Assembly (NCBI GenBank): GCA_947624845.1
Contig: CANQMB010000035.1
Location: forward strand, 1-10,693
Origin: an uncultured Bacilli bacterium
Lineage (GTDB): Bacteria > Bacillota_I > Bacilli_A > RF39 > UBA660
Length of the DNA: 10,693 nucleotides
Direction of reading: 5' to 3'
Part shown: one piece after another, positions 1 through 7,036 of the stretch
Layout: each line of letters opens with the position of its first letter
Position numbering within the stretch: position 1 is the stretch's first letter
The notes under the pieces: model-generated
The model's input: the letters and a program-made list of their open reading frames with translations, nothing else
Told to the model about the DNA's origin: nothing
Databases searched by the model: none
Made by a program: the position numbers and the translations under genes

Positions 1-576
1 AATCGTGTATAGAAGTTTAATATTAATATATATTAATGAAATCGATAATGGATATTTTAATACTTGATAGACAAGTCCAATCATTTTAACCAGTGGATCT
101 TGATTCGAATAGCGAATAGCTAAATCTAAAATTGTATCTCCATAAACGGGAACAATAAGTAAAAATACAAGTAATAATACCAAAATAAAGGTCATCAGAA
201 TCGCTTTAATTCTTCTTTTTATCACATCTTCTGATTTGATTTTATAAATCGCATTGGAAGTAATAATCATCGAATGAGTTCCATTCGATGCTAGGATAAA
301 GGCAGAGATGAAGAAAACAATAATATTGAAATTCAACCCTTTTCCTGAAACAAACTTTAAGAGTGTCGCTGAAATTTCACTCGGTAAGGCAAACTCCAAC
401 GTTTTTTCTAAAGTGGCAACAGAGACGTTAAAAGAAGAAGCGATCGCGCCGACTAAAGCAATGAGAGGAATTAATGACAAGACAAAGAAAAAAGCGAGTT
501 GTCCTGGTAAAACTCTCATTTCAGGTCTTTTTATAATATCAAATACTTTTTTCAAAAAAACCCTAACTCGCTCCAT
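1..576 (-). CDS. YihY/BrkB-family integral membrane protein, N-terminal 192 residues (3' end beyond window)
   Basis: The open frame starts at an ATG at 576 and is still open at base 1, so only the N-terminal 192 residues are visible. The product is very hydrophobic, with likely membrane helices near residues 25-47, 83-105, 123-144 and 170-192. The first helix carries P-G-Q-L-A-F-F-F-x-L-S-L-I-P, typical of the YihY/BrkB family (once called RNase BN), in which a conserved A-x-F-x-x-L-S-x-x-P stretch opens the first helix. The function of this family is not settled; the old ribonuclease assignment is considered wrong for the E. coli member. The AAAGGA ribosome binding site (585-590) overlaps the stop codon of the upstream GGDEF receptor gene, leaving a 12-base gap, so the two are almost certainly co-transcribed. 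The family call is from pattern recognition and is fairly sure; the role here is unknown. Confidence 0.82.
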   Translation of the reverse strand, partial: MERVRVFLKKVFDIIKRPEMRVLPGQLAFFFVLSLIPLIALVGAIASSFNVSVATLEKTLEFALPSEISATLLKFVSGKGLNFNIIVFFISAFILASNGTHSMIITSNAIYKIKSEDVIKRRIKAILMTFILVLLLVFLLIVPVYGDTILDLAIRYSNQDPLVKMIGLVYQVLKYPLSISLIYINIKLLYTI

Positions 577-588
577 ATTCTCATTCCT

Positions 589-2625
589 TTATTTAAAATC
601 TTCTTTATTTGTAATCATCTCTAACGTAGCTTCATTAATTGCATCATCTAATGTTTTAATTTCATCTTCAATAATACTATATCCAATTCCAGCACCAAAC
701 TCATAAGGAAGACCCTTTAATTCTTTGGATAGTTTTTTCGTATAAGTTGATACTTGGCGATCACTATACCCTACTAAATAAATTAAGAATTCATTTCCAT
801 CTGTTCGAATAATTTCACTGTTTTCTAACTGTGTATTTACCAATATTGATGCTGCTTTAATGATCAGTTGATCTCCTTCTTCATGTCCATAATTATCATT
901 AATATATTTTACATTATTTAAATCAATCATCACAATTGCTTGTGGGAATACTTTCGATGCTTCCCATTCTGGCATTTTTACATTTAAATAATTTCTATTT
1001 TTAAGTGATGTCAACATATCTGTATATTTATGACGATCTACTTTTTTCACTTTTTTAATTTGATTTTTCTTTTTGAATAGTAAATAGATAATTCCAAGAA
1101 TAATTAATGGAATAAAGATAATCATTAAAATAATCGTATAAACTTGTTCAAAAGTAGATCCTTCTAAAATAGAGGCATGTAAACTTTCTAAGCCCATGTT
1201 TTTATAATTATAATAAGAATTTGTATTGATAATATAATTTACTAAATTATAGAAAGCCTCATTATCTTCTTTAACCATAAATTTATAATCATTCATCATG
1301 GTATCCATATATAGAAGTGTATACTTCTTCAATTTCTTTTCTCTGTAATAGTTATAAATTTCTCGATCTAGAACAATTAATTTATTATCTGCTTTCTTGA
1401 CTAAGTCATTAATATTTTTATATGTCGTAATATCACTTCTAGAGTTATTTTCAAAATAGTTATAAAGAGAATCTCCCTTTAACATAACAATTTTTTTGCC
1501 TTTTAAACTTTCAAAAGAATTGATAATATAATTATCTTTTTGTCTACCTAAAACAACGTAATCTTCAACGAAAGTAGATAATGTCGCTTTATATTGATCA
1601 TTATCTAAATTATAATAATCAAAATAGACGTCGACTTCTCCTTTTTTAATTGCTTTTTCTAAAGCACTTTTATTTGGATAAGCTTTATAACGGAATTCAA
1701 TATCAGTAAGTCTTGCAATTCGATCTAAATACTCTCCTGCAATTCCTGCAACTTTTCCATTTACTTTCGTTTCATAAGGTGTATTTTCTACATAACCATA
1801 AATATAATTTTTAGAAATCAAAGAAGCTTTGGTCTTCGCATCTAATTTATTTTGGTCTAAATAGTAATCTAAGTACGCTTCATTATATTCCTTTACATAT
1901 TTGGTCGCTTTCCACTTTGTATAATACTTCTTTACAATTCGGTTTAACCGTTCATTTTTATCACTTAAGGTCAAGACAACTCGTTTGCTCATTTCAGGGA
2001 AATAGTAATTAATAGAATATTTTTTATCGATTGTCTTATTTAAATACATAATGTTCGGTGTGATAATCATATCGACCTCATTATTATCTAAGGCCTTATA
2101 CAAATCATCAATTCCATCATACGTTTTATAAGAAAGATTCGTCCCTGATTTTAAATAGTAACTGACAGAAGAAGAATCTTCTTTGAATACACCAAAAGTA
2201 ATATTTTTCATATCCTTAATATGATTAATTCTCTGATATTCTTTTCCAATGGCAATATAACTATCTTCAAATATCAATAAATCATTGGCATCTAAAGCTT
2301 CATCCTCTTTTAAAATACGAATCCGATAACTGGAAGTGGATGGTTTACTATCTTTTAAATAGGAAATTTTATTGAATTCTAAGTTAATATTCTTTTCAAA
2401 ATCATGAATAAAATCAAAGAAAACACCGCTTCCATTCATTCCATATAGCGGATAATCATTTAATATTTCAAAATCAACTGCTACTTTTGAATTGTCCTCT
2501 ACCCATCTTTTTTCTGTGACAGTCAAAGTTGTCGTTTCATCTTCTTTATTGTAATAACGATAAACAAAGACAAAAGAAACAATGGCAATCAGAAGAGGAA
2601 TCAATATTATTAATTTCTTTTTCAT
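589..2625 (-). CDS. Membrane receptor with two solute-binding-like domains and a degenerate C-terminal GGDEF domain
   Basis: 678 residues. Residues 5-22 form an N-terminal membrane anchor. Two regions resembling periplasmic solute-binding domains (SBP_bac_3 type, as in BvgS-like sensors) follow at about 41-250 and 265-480; the second starts Y-G-Y-V-E-N-T-P-Y and contains K-G-E-V-D-V. A second membrane helix lies at 496-517, then a basic stretch and a GGDEF domain from about 530 to 678. This predicts an extracellular ligand-binding part and a cytoplasmic nucleotide-cyclase-like part. In the GGDEF domain D568, K573, N576, H581 and D585 match the conserved metal and guanine-binding block, but the signature is D609-G-N-E-F613, with the first Gly and the metal-binding Asp/Glu replaced. 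The RxxD inhibitory site is absent (Leu and Ser at those positions). Diguanylate cyclase activity is therefore doubtful; nucleotide binding is possible. The ATG overlaps the upstream stop as TAATG, with GGTGAG as ribosome binding site. The ligand is unknown. Confidence 0.88.
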   Translation of the reverse strand: MKKKLIILIPLLIAIVSFVFVYRYYNKEDETTTLTVTEKRWVEDNSKVAVDFEILNDYPLYGMNGSGVFFDFIHDFEKNINLEFNKISYLKDSKPSTSSYRIRILKEDEALDANDLLIFEDSYIAIGKEYQRINHIKDMKNITFGVFKEDSSSVSYYLKSGTNLSYKTYDGIDDLYKALDNNEVDMIITPNIMYLNKTIDKKYSINYYFPEMSKRVVLTLSDKNERLNRIVKKYYTKWKATKYVKEYNEAYLDYYLDQNKLDAKTKASLISKNYIYGYVENTPYETKVNGKVAGIAGEYLDRIARLTDIEFRYKAYPNKSALEKAIKKGEVDVYFDYYNLDNDQYKATLSTFVEDYVVLGRQKDNYIINSFESLKGKKIVMLKGDSLYNYFENNSRSDITTYKNINDLVKKADNKLIVLDREIYNYYREKKLKKYTLLYMDTMMNDYKFMVKEDNEAFYNLVNYIINTNSYYNYKNMGLESLHASILEGSTFEQVYTIILMIIFIPLIILGIIYLLFKKKNQIKKVKKVDRHKYTDMLTSLKNRNYLNVKMPEWEASKVFPQAIVMIDLNNVKYINDNYGHEEGDQLIIKAASILVNTQLENSEIIRTDGNEFLIYLVGYSDRQVSTYTKKLSKELKGLPYEFGAGIGYSIIEDEIKTLDDAINEATLEMITNKEDFK

Positions 2626-3089
2626 TATTCACTCACCGTTCTATCTTTGGTCCAAGAAAAACTATCTTTATTATGATGTTTGTAACCGATAATTGGAAAA
2701 TCATCCGTCTTCTTCGTCTTTTTTACAAATATTTGGAAATCATAAAATTTCTTTTCATCCTTTGAGAATTCTCCATAAAAAGCGCTCGCCAACTCTTTAG
2801 ATTGATCTAAATTGGCATCTTCCTTAACCGTTACAATACATTCGACAATTTTCCCACTTACTCGGCTGGTAACTTTTTTTACATAATCTCTTTCTTTCAG
2901 TGTATCTGCTAATGTCGATAGTTCGCTTTTGGTAATTTTGACATCCTCAATTCCCTCTAGACGATTTCCGTAAATGGCTCTTCCCATATCTGGAAAGAAA
3001 ATATTTTTTATCTGAACTAATATAATAACGACAATTAATAGACAAAATAATGCTATTAACGTAAACTTATTCTTCTTTATAAATTTCAT
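2625..3089 (-). CDS. Small single-pass membrane protein of unknown function
   Basis: 154 residues. A lysine-rich start (M-K-F-I-K-K-N-K) precedes one strong membrane helix at about 8-28, so the remaining roughly 125 residues probably lie outside the membrane in a type II orientation. The soluble part (about 50-125) alternates helix- and strand-like segments; V-x-x-V-x-S-R-V-S-G-K-I-V-E-C-I-V-T-V is a likely beta hairpin. This faintly recalls the Asp23/AmaP-type fold, but the similarity is too weak for an assignment. The last 25 residues are polar and aromatic. Its stop codon overlaps the start of the GGDEF receptor gene by one base (TAATG), which suggests translational coupling and a partnership, for example an accessory or ligand-delivery subunit (inference). 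It is the first gene after a promoter in the gatB tail. I do not recognise the protein. Confidence 0.8.
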   Translation of the reverse strand: MKFIKKNKFTLIALFCLLIVVIILVQIKNIFFPDMGRAIYGNRLEGIEDVKITKSELSTLADTLKERDYVKKVTSRVSGKIVECIVTVKEDANLDQSKELASAFYGEFSKDEKKFYDFQIFVKKTKKTDDFPIIGYKHHNKDSFSWTKDRTVSE

Positions 3090-3112
3090 TTTATCACATC
3101 CCTAGTATCTTT

Positions 3113-3141
3113 ATTATACACTATGTTTTCTCATGAATCAA
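3113..3141 (-). promoter_or_regulatory. Predicted sigma-A type promoter for the membrane protein/GGDEF/YihY unit
   Basis: On the minus strand, TTGATT (3141-3136) is followed by a 17-base spacer and a perfect TATAAT (3118-3113), about 24 bases before the ATG at 3089. The -35 box and part of the spacer overlap the last codons and stop of gatB. No terminator is visible between gatB and this unit, so read-through from gatCAB is also possible. Confidence 0.65.
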
Positions 3142-4570
3142 TCGTTAAGTTTTGGAGTTTTTTAGAAAGCATTTCACTTGCCAACTGTGGATTAATACTT
3201 CCCTTGGATTCTTTCATCATTTGTCCCATTAAAAATTTAAAGGCCCGATCATGTCCATTTAAATAATCTCGGATACTTTCTTCATTATTTTCTAATACTT
3301 TGTCTACAATACTTTCTATATACTGATCATCGGAAATATTACTGATATTATTTTTCTTTATAATTTCATCAATAGAATCTTCTTTTTCTAAGACATCTTC
3401 CAATATATCTTTGACATTACGACTTGATAAGGTATGATCTTTTATCTTTTCTACGAAACAAATAAATTTTTCTTTTGTTAATTTTGTATCTTCTATAGTT
3501 TGGAAGTGTTTATTTAAATAAAAGGCAATATCACCTAAGAGTAAATTACTGGCAATGACAAAATCTAAATTTGTATCTAAATAATTTTCCAAATAATCAC
3601 TGATATTTTTATTTAAAATAATCTTATCTGCATTCACTGGACTGATTCCCAGACTTATATACGTTTTTCTTCTTTCATCGGCTGTTCTTGGAATTTCTTT
3701 CGAAACAGAATCAATCCAAGAATCTGGAATATGTAAAGTTGGAATATCTGGTTCTGGAAAATATCGATAATCATTTCCCGTTTCCTTTACTCGCATTAAA
3801 ACCGTATCCCCTAATTTATCATCATAACGTCTCGTCTGTTCTTGAAAAGAAATTTGTTCATCGAGTAATTTTTCTTGACGTTGCATTTCCTTTTCTAAAC
3901 TCAATTTTACGTTGCCGATAGATCCAATATTCTTAATTTCCACTTTGACGCCTAGTGGATCTTCTTTATTTTTACGAAGTGAAATATTGGCATCACAACG
4001 CATACTTCCCTCTTCCATTTTACAATCGGAAATTTCGCCATAAAGTAAAATTTCTCTTAGTTTTTCAATGTAGAGTTTTGCCTCTTCTGGAGAAGAAATA
4101 CAAGGTTTTGTTACAATTTCTATTAATGGAACACCTGCTCGGTTAAAATCGAGAAGACTCACTTTTTGACGATGGGTACTTTTACAAGTATCTTCCTCAA
4201 TATGCATCTCTTCAATTTCAATTTTCTTCTTTTGACCATCGACGTCAATTTCGACATAACCATCGTAGGCAATTGGCGTTTTATTCTGTGTAATTTGATA
4301 ATTTTTTGGATTGTCTGGATAAAAATAATTTTTACGATCAAAGTGCATCTTGTTTCGAATCTTACAATTTAGAAGAAGAGCGGCCCGAATTGCCTGATGA
4401 ATCACCTCTTTATTCACGGTTGGCAGCACACCTGGATATCCCAAATCGACAACGTTCGTCAACGTGTTTGCTCCCATTCCATAACCATTTTTAGCTGGTG
4501 AAAAAATTTTCGTATTTGTCTTTAATTCTACATGAACTTCAATTCCTATCGTGGGAATATAATTAGTCAC
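3131..4570 (-). CDS. gatB: Aspartyl/glutamyl-tRNA(Asn/Gln) amidotransferase subunit B
   Basis: 479 residues, the usual family length. GatB is the tRNA-binding and kinase subunit of GatCAB: it activates the side-chain carboxylate of Glu-tRNAGln or Asp-tRNAAsn with ATP, and ammonia from GatA then completes the amide. Seen directly: I-G-I-E-V-H-V-E-L-K-T near the N-terminus, F-D-R-K-N-Y-F-Y-P-D-N-P at 77-88, an E-M-H-I-E-E-D-T-C-K-S segment near 121-131, the L-D-F-N-R-A-G-V-P-L-I-E-I-V signature from 140, K-M-E-E-G-S-M-R-C-D-A-N-I-S-L-R, and a C-terminal YqeY-like domain (about 330-479) ending near G-S-I-N-P-Q-L-A. The N-terminal region has F-S-P-A where some GatB proteins carry zinc-binding cysteines, as also remembered for S. 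aureus GatB. The start codon is GTG, eight bases inside the end of gatA, with GGAGGA seven bases before it. Identification is secure. Confidence 0.97.
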   Translation of the reverse strand: MTNYIPTIGIEVHVELKTNTKIFSPAKNGYGMGANTLTNVVDLGYPGVLPTVNKEVIHQAIRAALLLNCKIRNKMHFDRKNYFYPDNPKNYQITQNKTPIAYDGYVEIDVDGQKKKIEIEEMHIEEDTCKSTHRQKVSLLDFNRAGVPLIEIVTKPCISSPEEAKLYIEKLREILLYGEISDCKMEEGSMRCDANISLRKNKEDPLGVKVEIKNIGSIGNVKLSLEKEMQRQEKLLDEQISFQEQTRRYDDKLGDTVLMRVKETGNDYRYFPEPDIPTLHIPDSWIDSVSKEIPRTADERRKTYISLGISPVNADKIILNKNISDYLENYLDTNLDFVIASNLLLGDIAFYLNKHFQTIEDTKLTKEKFICFVEKIKDHTLSSRNVKDILEDVLEKEDSIDEIIKKNNISNISDDQYIESIVDKVLENNEESIRDYLNGHDRAFKFLMGQMMKESKGSINPQLASEMLSKKLQNLTIDS

Positions 4571-6023
4571 GACCTTCTCCTCCCTTCGGATCCAAATCTA
4601 AATTTAGTTTTTTCTCTAAAAAACTAGCGAGTTGATAGATTTTTGCTTCTTCAAACAAATTGCCAATGATATGAAGTCCAATTGGCATATGATCTTTTGA
4701 AAAACCGATCGGAAGACTTAAACCAGGAAGTCCTGCCATATTTACAGGAATTACTAAAACATCATCTAAGAACGATTTCGAAGGATTGTCCATCGGATCC
4801 TCTAAATCATAAGCACAAGTTGTCGTCGTCGGTCCTAAAACTAAATCATAATCTTCAAAAACATTCAAAAAAGCTTTTTGCATATCATCCCGAATCGATA
4901 GTGCCTTTTCATAATATTCTTTTGCATTTTTCCCACTTAAAAGGTAGGAACCTACCATGATTCTTCGTTTGACTTCCTCTCCAAAGCCCTCTTCTCTCGT
5001 TCCATAGTATAAATCATCAATATCTTTTGGATTTTCTTTGGAATGCCCATAGCGAATTCCATCAAATCTTGCTAAATTGCTACTTGCCTCTCCCATGGCA
5101 ATAATCTGATATAAAGTAACGGCATGTTCCAAATAAGGAATATCAATATAATCTACCTTAGCCCCACATTTTTCTAAGAGAGAGAGAATTTCTTCTACTT
5201 TACTTTTGATCTCTTTATTGACAATATCACTCATAAAATAATTAGGTACAGCAATACGCATTCCACGAATATCTTTGCCAATATTTCTCGTAAAATCTTC
5301 CTCCGCCTTTTCTACGGAAGTTAAATCTTTTTCATCCATGCCGACGATGGCATTTAACAATAGAGCATTTTCATAGACATTTTTCGTCATGGGTCCGATT
5401 TGATCCAAACTGGAAGCGAAGGCAACTAACCCATAGCGAGATACTCGACCATACGTCGGTTTCATTCCGACGATACCACAATAACTAGCGGGTTGGCGAA
5501 TACTTCCTCCAGTATCTGTTCCCAAAGCGAAAGGCACATTTCGAAGACTAATAGTCGTTGCACTTCCCCCACTAGAACCACCAGCAATCTTTCCTTTGTT
5601 CCAAGCATTTTTAGGTGCCTGAAAATAACTGGTTCTACTACTAGATCCCATGGCAAACTCATCCATATTTGTCTTTCCAATAATAATCATGTGCTTTTCT
5701 TTCAACTTTTCTACCACAGTAGCATCATAAATTGGAATAAAGTTTTCCAAGATACGAGAAGCACAAGTTGTCCTCAATCCTTGAGTGACAATATTATCTT
5801 TAATGGCAATTGGAATCCCAAACAACAAATGATCGACTTCTAACTTCTCAAGCTCTTCCGCTTGTTTTAAAGCATTTTCAGCATCTAAAGTAATATAAGC
5901 ATTATATTCTTCGCTTTCTTCTATTCTTTTTAAAGCCTCCATAACTAAATCTTTAGGTGTAATTTTTTTTTGTTTTAATAATTCATGAATTTCTAAAATT
6001 GATCGATCTAAATATTTACTCAT
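4563..6023 (-). CDS. gatA: Glutamyl/aspartyl-tRNA amidotransferase subunit A (amidase)
   Basis: 486 residues, full length for the family. GatA is the glutaminase of GatCAB; it releases ammonia from glutamine and passes it to GatB. The amidase-signature triad is intact: Lys75 in P-I-A-I-K-D-N-I, the cis-Ser Ser150 in A-G-G-S-S-G-G-S-A, and the nucleophile Ser174 in T-D-T-G-G-S-I-R-Q-P-A. The 24-residue spacing between the two serines matches the S. aureus enzyme (154/178, from memory). The P-T-Y-G-R-V-S-R-Y-G-L-V-A-F-A-S-S-L-D-Q-I-G motif follows, and a C-terminal P-V-N-M-A-G-L-P-G-L-S-L-P-I-G stretch completes the fold. The gene overlaps gatC by eight bases at its start (GGTGG ribosome binding site at 6034-6030) and gatB by eight bases at its end, so the three subunits are probably made by coupled translation. 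Identification is secure. Confidence 0.98.
   Translation of the reverse strand: MSKYLDRSILEIHELLKQKKITPKDLVMEALKRIEESEEYNAYITLDAENALKQAEELEKLEVDHLLFGIPIAIKDNIVTQGLRTTCASRILENFIPIYDATVVEKLKEKHMIIIGKTNMDEFAMGSSSRTSYFQAPKNAWNKGKIAGGSSGGSATTISLRNVPFALGTDTGGSIRQPASYCGIVGMKPTYGRVSRYGLVAFASSLDQIGPMTKNVYENALLLNAIVGMDEKDLTSVEKAEEDFTRNIGKDIRGMRIAVPNYFMSDIVNKEIKSKVEEILSLLEKCGAKVDYIDIPYLEHAVTLYQIIAMGEASSNLARFDGIRYGHSKENPKDIDDLYYGTREEGFGEEVKRRIMVGSYLLSGKNAKEYYEKALSIRDDMQKAFLNVFEDYDLVLGPTTTTCAYDLEDPMDNPSKSFLDDVLVIPVNMAGLPGLSLPIGFSKDHMPIGLHIIGNLFEEAKIYQLASFLEKKLNLDLDPKGGEGRD
4568..4583 (-). promoter_or_regulatory. Ribosome binding site and GTG start of gatB inside gatA
   Basis: GGAGGA at 4583-4578 lies seven bases before the GTG at 4570-4568. 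The Shine-Dalgarno bases also encode the Gly-Gly-Glu-Gly run at the GatA C-terminus. No ATG is available at the conserved N-terminus (the next Met is at residue 32), so this site fixes the start. Confidence 0.85.
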
Positions 6024-6312
6024 TAATAACCACCGGCACTTCTATATAATTTCCATTATGATGAGGGACATTCTTTAATACTTCTTCTGGTTTTAACATC
6101 TCTTCTTCCACATCTTCTCGCAAACGACATTCATCCTTTGTTGGAGATATTAAAATTTCATCATCATAACCTTGAATTTTGTTAATTTTTTCTACATCAT
6201 TTAATAGTTGTTTCAACTCTACTTGATATTTTGAAATATCTTCTTCACGAACTTGAATCTTTGCCAATTTCGCTACGTGAAGTACTTCTTCTTTTTCTAA
6301 ACGATCCTTCAT
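6016..6312 (-). CDS. gatC: Glutamyl/aspartyl-tRNA amidotransferase subunit C
   Basis: 98 residues, the normal size. GatC has no catalytic site; it wraps around the GatA-GatB interface and stabilises the complex. The pattern fits the family: an N-terminal helix with V-x-x-V-A-K-L-A-K-I-x-V, a helix with Q-V-E-L-K-Q-L-L-N-D-V-E-K-I-N, then a region with L-R-E-D and a C-terminal segment V-P-H-H-N-G-N-Y-I-E-V-P-V-V matching the usual A-P-x-x-x-x-x-F-x-V-P-x-V. It is the first gene of gatCAB, preceded by a very strong ribosome binding site (AAGGAGGGAG, 6325-6316) and a TATAAT box. Its last codons (ATGAGTAA) contain the gatA start. In this position the complex likely serves Gln-tRNAGln and possibly Asn-tRNAAsn synthesis; which of the two cannot be told from this window. 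Confidence 0.96.
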   Translation of the reverse strand: MKDRLEKEEVLHVAKLAKIQVREEDISKYQVELKQLLNDVEKINKIQGYDDEILISPTKDECRLREDVEEEMLKPEEVLKNVPHHNGNYIEVPVVINE

Positions 6313-6315
6313 AAT

Positions 6316-6325
6316 CTCCCTCCTT
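6316..6325 (-). promoter_or_regulatory. Strong ribosome binding site of gatC
   Basis: AAGGAGGGAG on the minus strand lies three bases before the ATG at 6312 as written, or about seven bases from the GGAG core. It is the most complementary Shine-Dalgarno sequence in the window and suggests efficient entry into the overlapping gatCAB message. Confidence 0.8.
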
Positions 6326-6340
6326 GAATCACTCTTTTTT

Positions 6341-6369
6341 ATTATAACAAAAAAATTATCCTTTGTGGA
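6341..6369 (-). promoter_or_regulatory. Predicted promoter of gatCAB, extended -10 type
   Basis: TATAAT at 6346-6341 is preceded by TGT, giving a TGn extended -10 element, 28 bases before the gatC ATG. At a 17-base spacing the -35 would be TCCACA (6369-6364), a 4/6 match lying in the loop and stem of the upstream terminator hairpin. The extended -10 makes the weak -35 tolerable. Confidence 0.6.
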
Positions 6370-6375
6370 TAATTT
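6347..6375 (-). terminator. Rho-independent terminator after the OB-fold membrane protein gene
   Basis: On the minus strand a nine-pair hairpin (arms 6375-6367 and 6361-6353, core ATTATCC/GGATAAT) with a five-base loop is followed by a run of seven U ending near 6349. It starts five bases after the stop codon of the 211-residue protein gene. The stem is mostly A-U, so it may be leaky. Its U-tract runs straight into the gatC -10 element. Confidence 0.7.
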
Positions 6376-6379
6376 CCCT

Positions 6380-7015
6380 TTATTTTACAAAACATTTTTT
6401 TAAAGTTAACGTACTGATTTTATTTTTTATTTGGTAATCATCAATGGTTCCAACGACTTTGATTCGATCTTTCTTTTTCATTTTACTTGGTTTTTTCGAA
6501 AGAAGATGACAAGAAATATTTAGATTATATTTTTTACTTTCATCCACAAATTTTAACATGACTTCTTTATTTTGAAGTGAAGCCACTTCTCCATCAATTT
6601 CGACATATTTTCCGAAATATTCTTGATAGGCTGCCTTTTTATCATCACCAAAGGCAATCGCTAAATCCACAGTTGTCACTTTCTTCGGATTTTTTTGATA
6701 TTTCATCGTCCATAATCCGACTGCAGTATCTCTTCTTCCTTCCAATTGGTGATATTGAATTACTTTATAGAAAAGACCATAAGAGACTTTGGTTCCACCA
6801 TCTGAATATACATGAACTGGAATGGCAAAAAAAGGGCCTTTATGAAATTTTTTTACACAAATAATATCCAATGCAATCATGGAAGCAATCACACAAACAA
6901 CAATAAGCAAAATATTTAATTTTTTAAATAGTTGTTTTTCACTATTCGTCTCTAAATCTAATTCGTTAATAGTTTCTGTCTCTCCTGTTTTTAAATTTTC
7001 TTTTTTAAAAAACAT
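6380..7015 (-). CDS. Membrane-anchored protein with probable C-terminal OB-fold (tRNA_anti-like)
   Basis: 211 residues. An acidic cytoplasmic N-terminus (1-30) precedes one membrane helix at about 33-54. The middle part (60-110) contains P-F-F-A-I-P-V-H-V-Y-S-D-G-G-T-K-V-S-Y-G-L-F-Y-K-V-I-Q-Y, a pattern I associate with small exported or membrane proteins of Bacillota. Residues 134-211 show the strand order of an OB-fold of the tRNA_anti-like kind: G-K-Y-V-E-I-D-G-E-V, a central strand, then M-K-K-K-D-R-I-K-V-V-G-T-I-D-D-Y and a final L-T-L-K-K-C. Such extracytoplasmic OB domains need not bind RNA. The gene lies between ligA and gatC, where Bacillales carry the CamS lipoprotein gene; it has no lipobox and is not recognisably CamS. 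GAGGTGAT before the ATG is the ribosome binding site. A hairpin terminator follows. The function is unknown. Confidence 0.82.
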   Translation of the reverse strand: MFFKKENLKTGETETINELDLETNSEKQLFKKLNILLIVVCVIASMIALDIICVKKFHKGPFFAIPVHVYSDGGTKVSYGLFYKVIQYHQLEGRRDTAVGLWTMKYQKNPKKVTTVDLAIAFGDDKKAAYQEYFGKYVEIDGEVASLQNKEVMLKFVDESKKYNLNISCHLLSKKPSKMKKKDRIKVVGTIDDYQIKNKISTLTLKKCFVK

Positions 7016-7036
7016 ACGATCACCTCATCCAATTTT

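Noticed and set aside
308..706. Plus-strand open frame of 132 codons
   Set aside because: It lies antisense to the YihY-family and GGDEF genes, whose products are recognisable; it has no ribosome binding site or family features and its serine/isoleucine-rich composition is typical of an antisense shadow.
2529..2765. Plus-strand open frame of 78 codons across the small membrane protein/GGDEF junction
   Set aside because: It is antisense to two coupled genes and shows no coherent protein features.
3131..4570. Use of TGA as tryptophan codon (Mycoplasma code)
   Set aside because: TGA is the natural stop of gatB at the family's normal length, and tryptophans in conserved positions are encoded by TGG.
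5493..5843. Plus-strand open frame of 116 codons inside gatA
   Set aside because: It is the complement of the conserved amidase signature region; gatA is certain.
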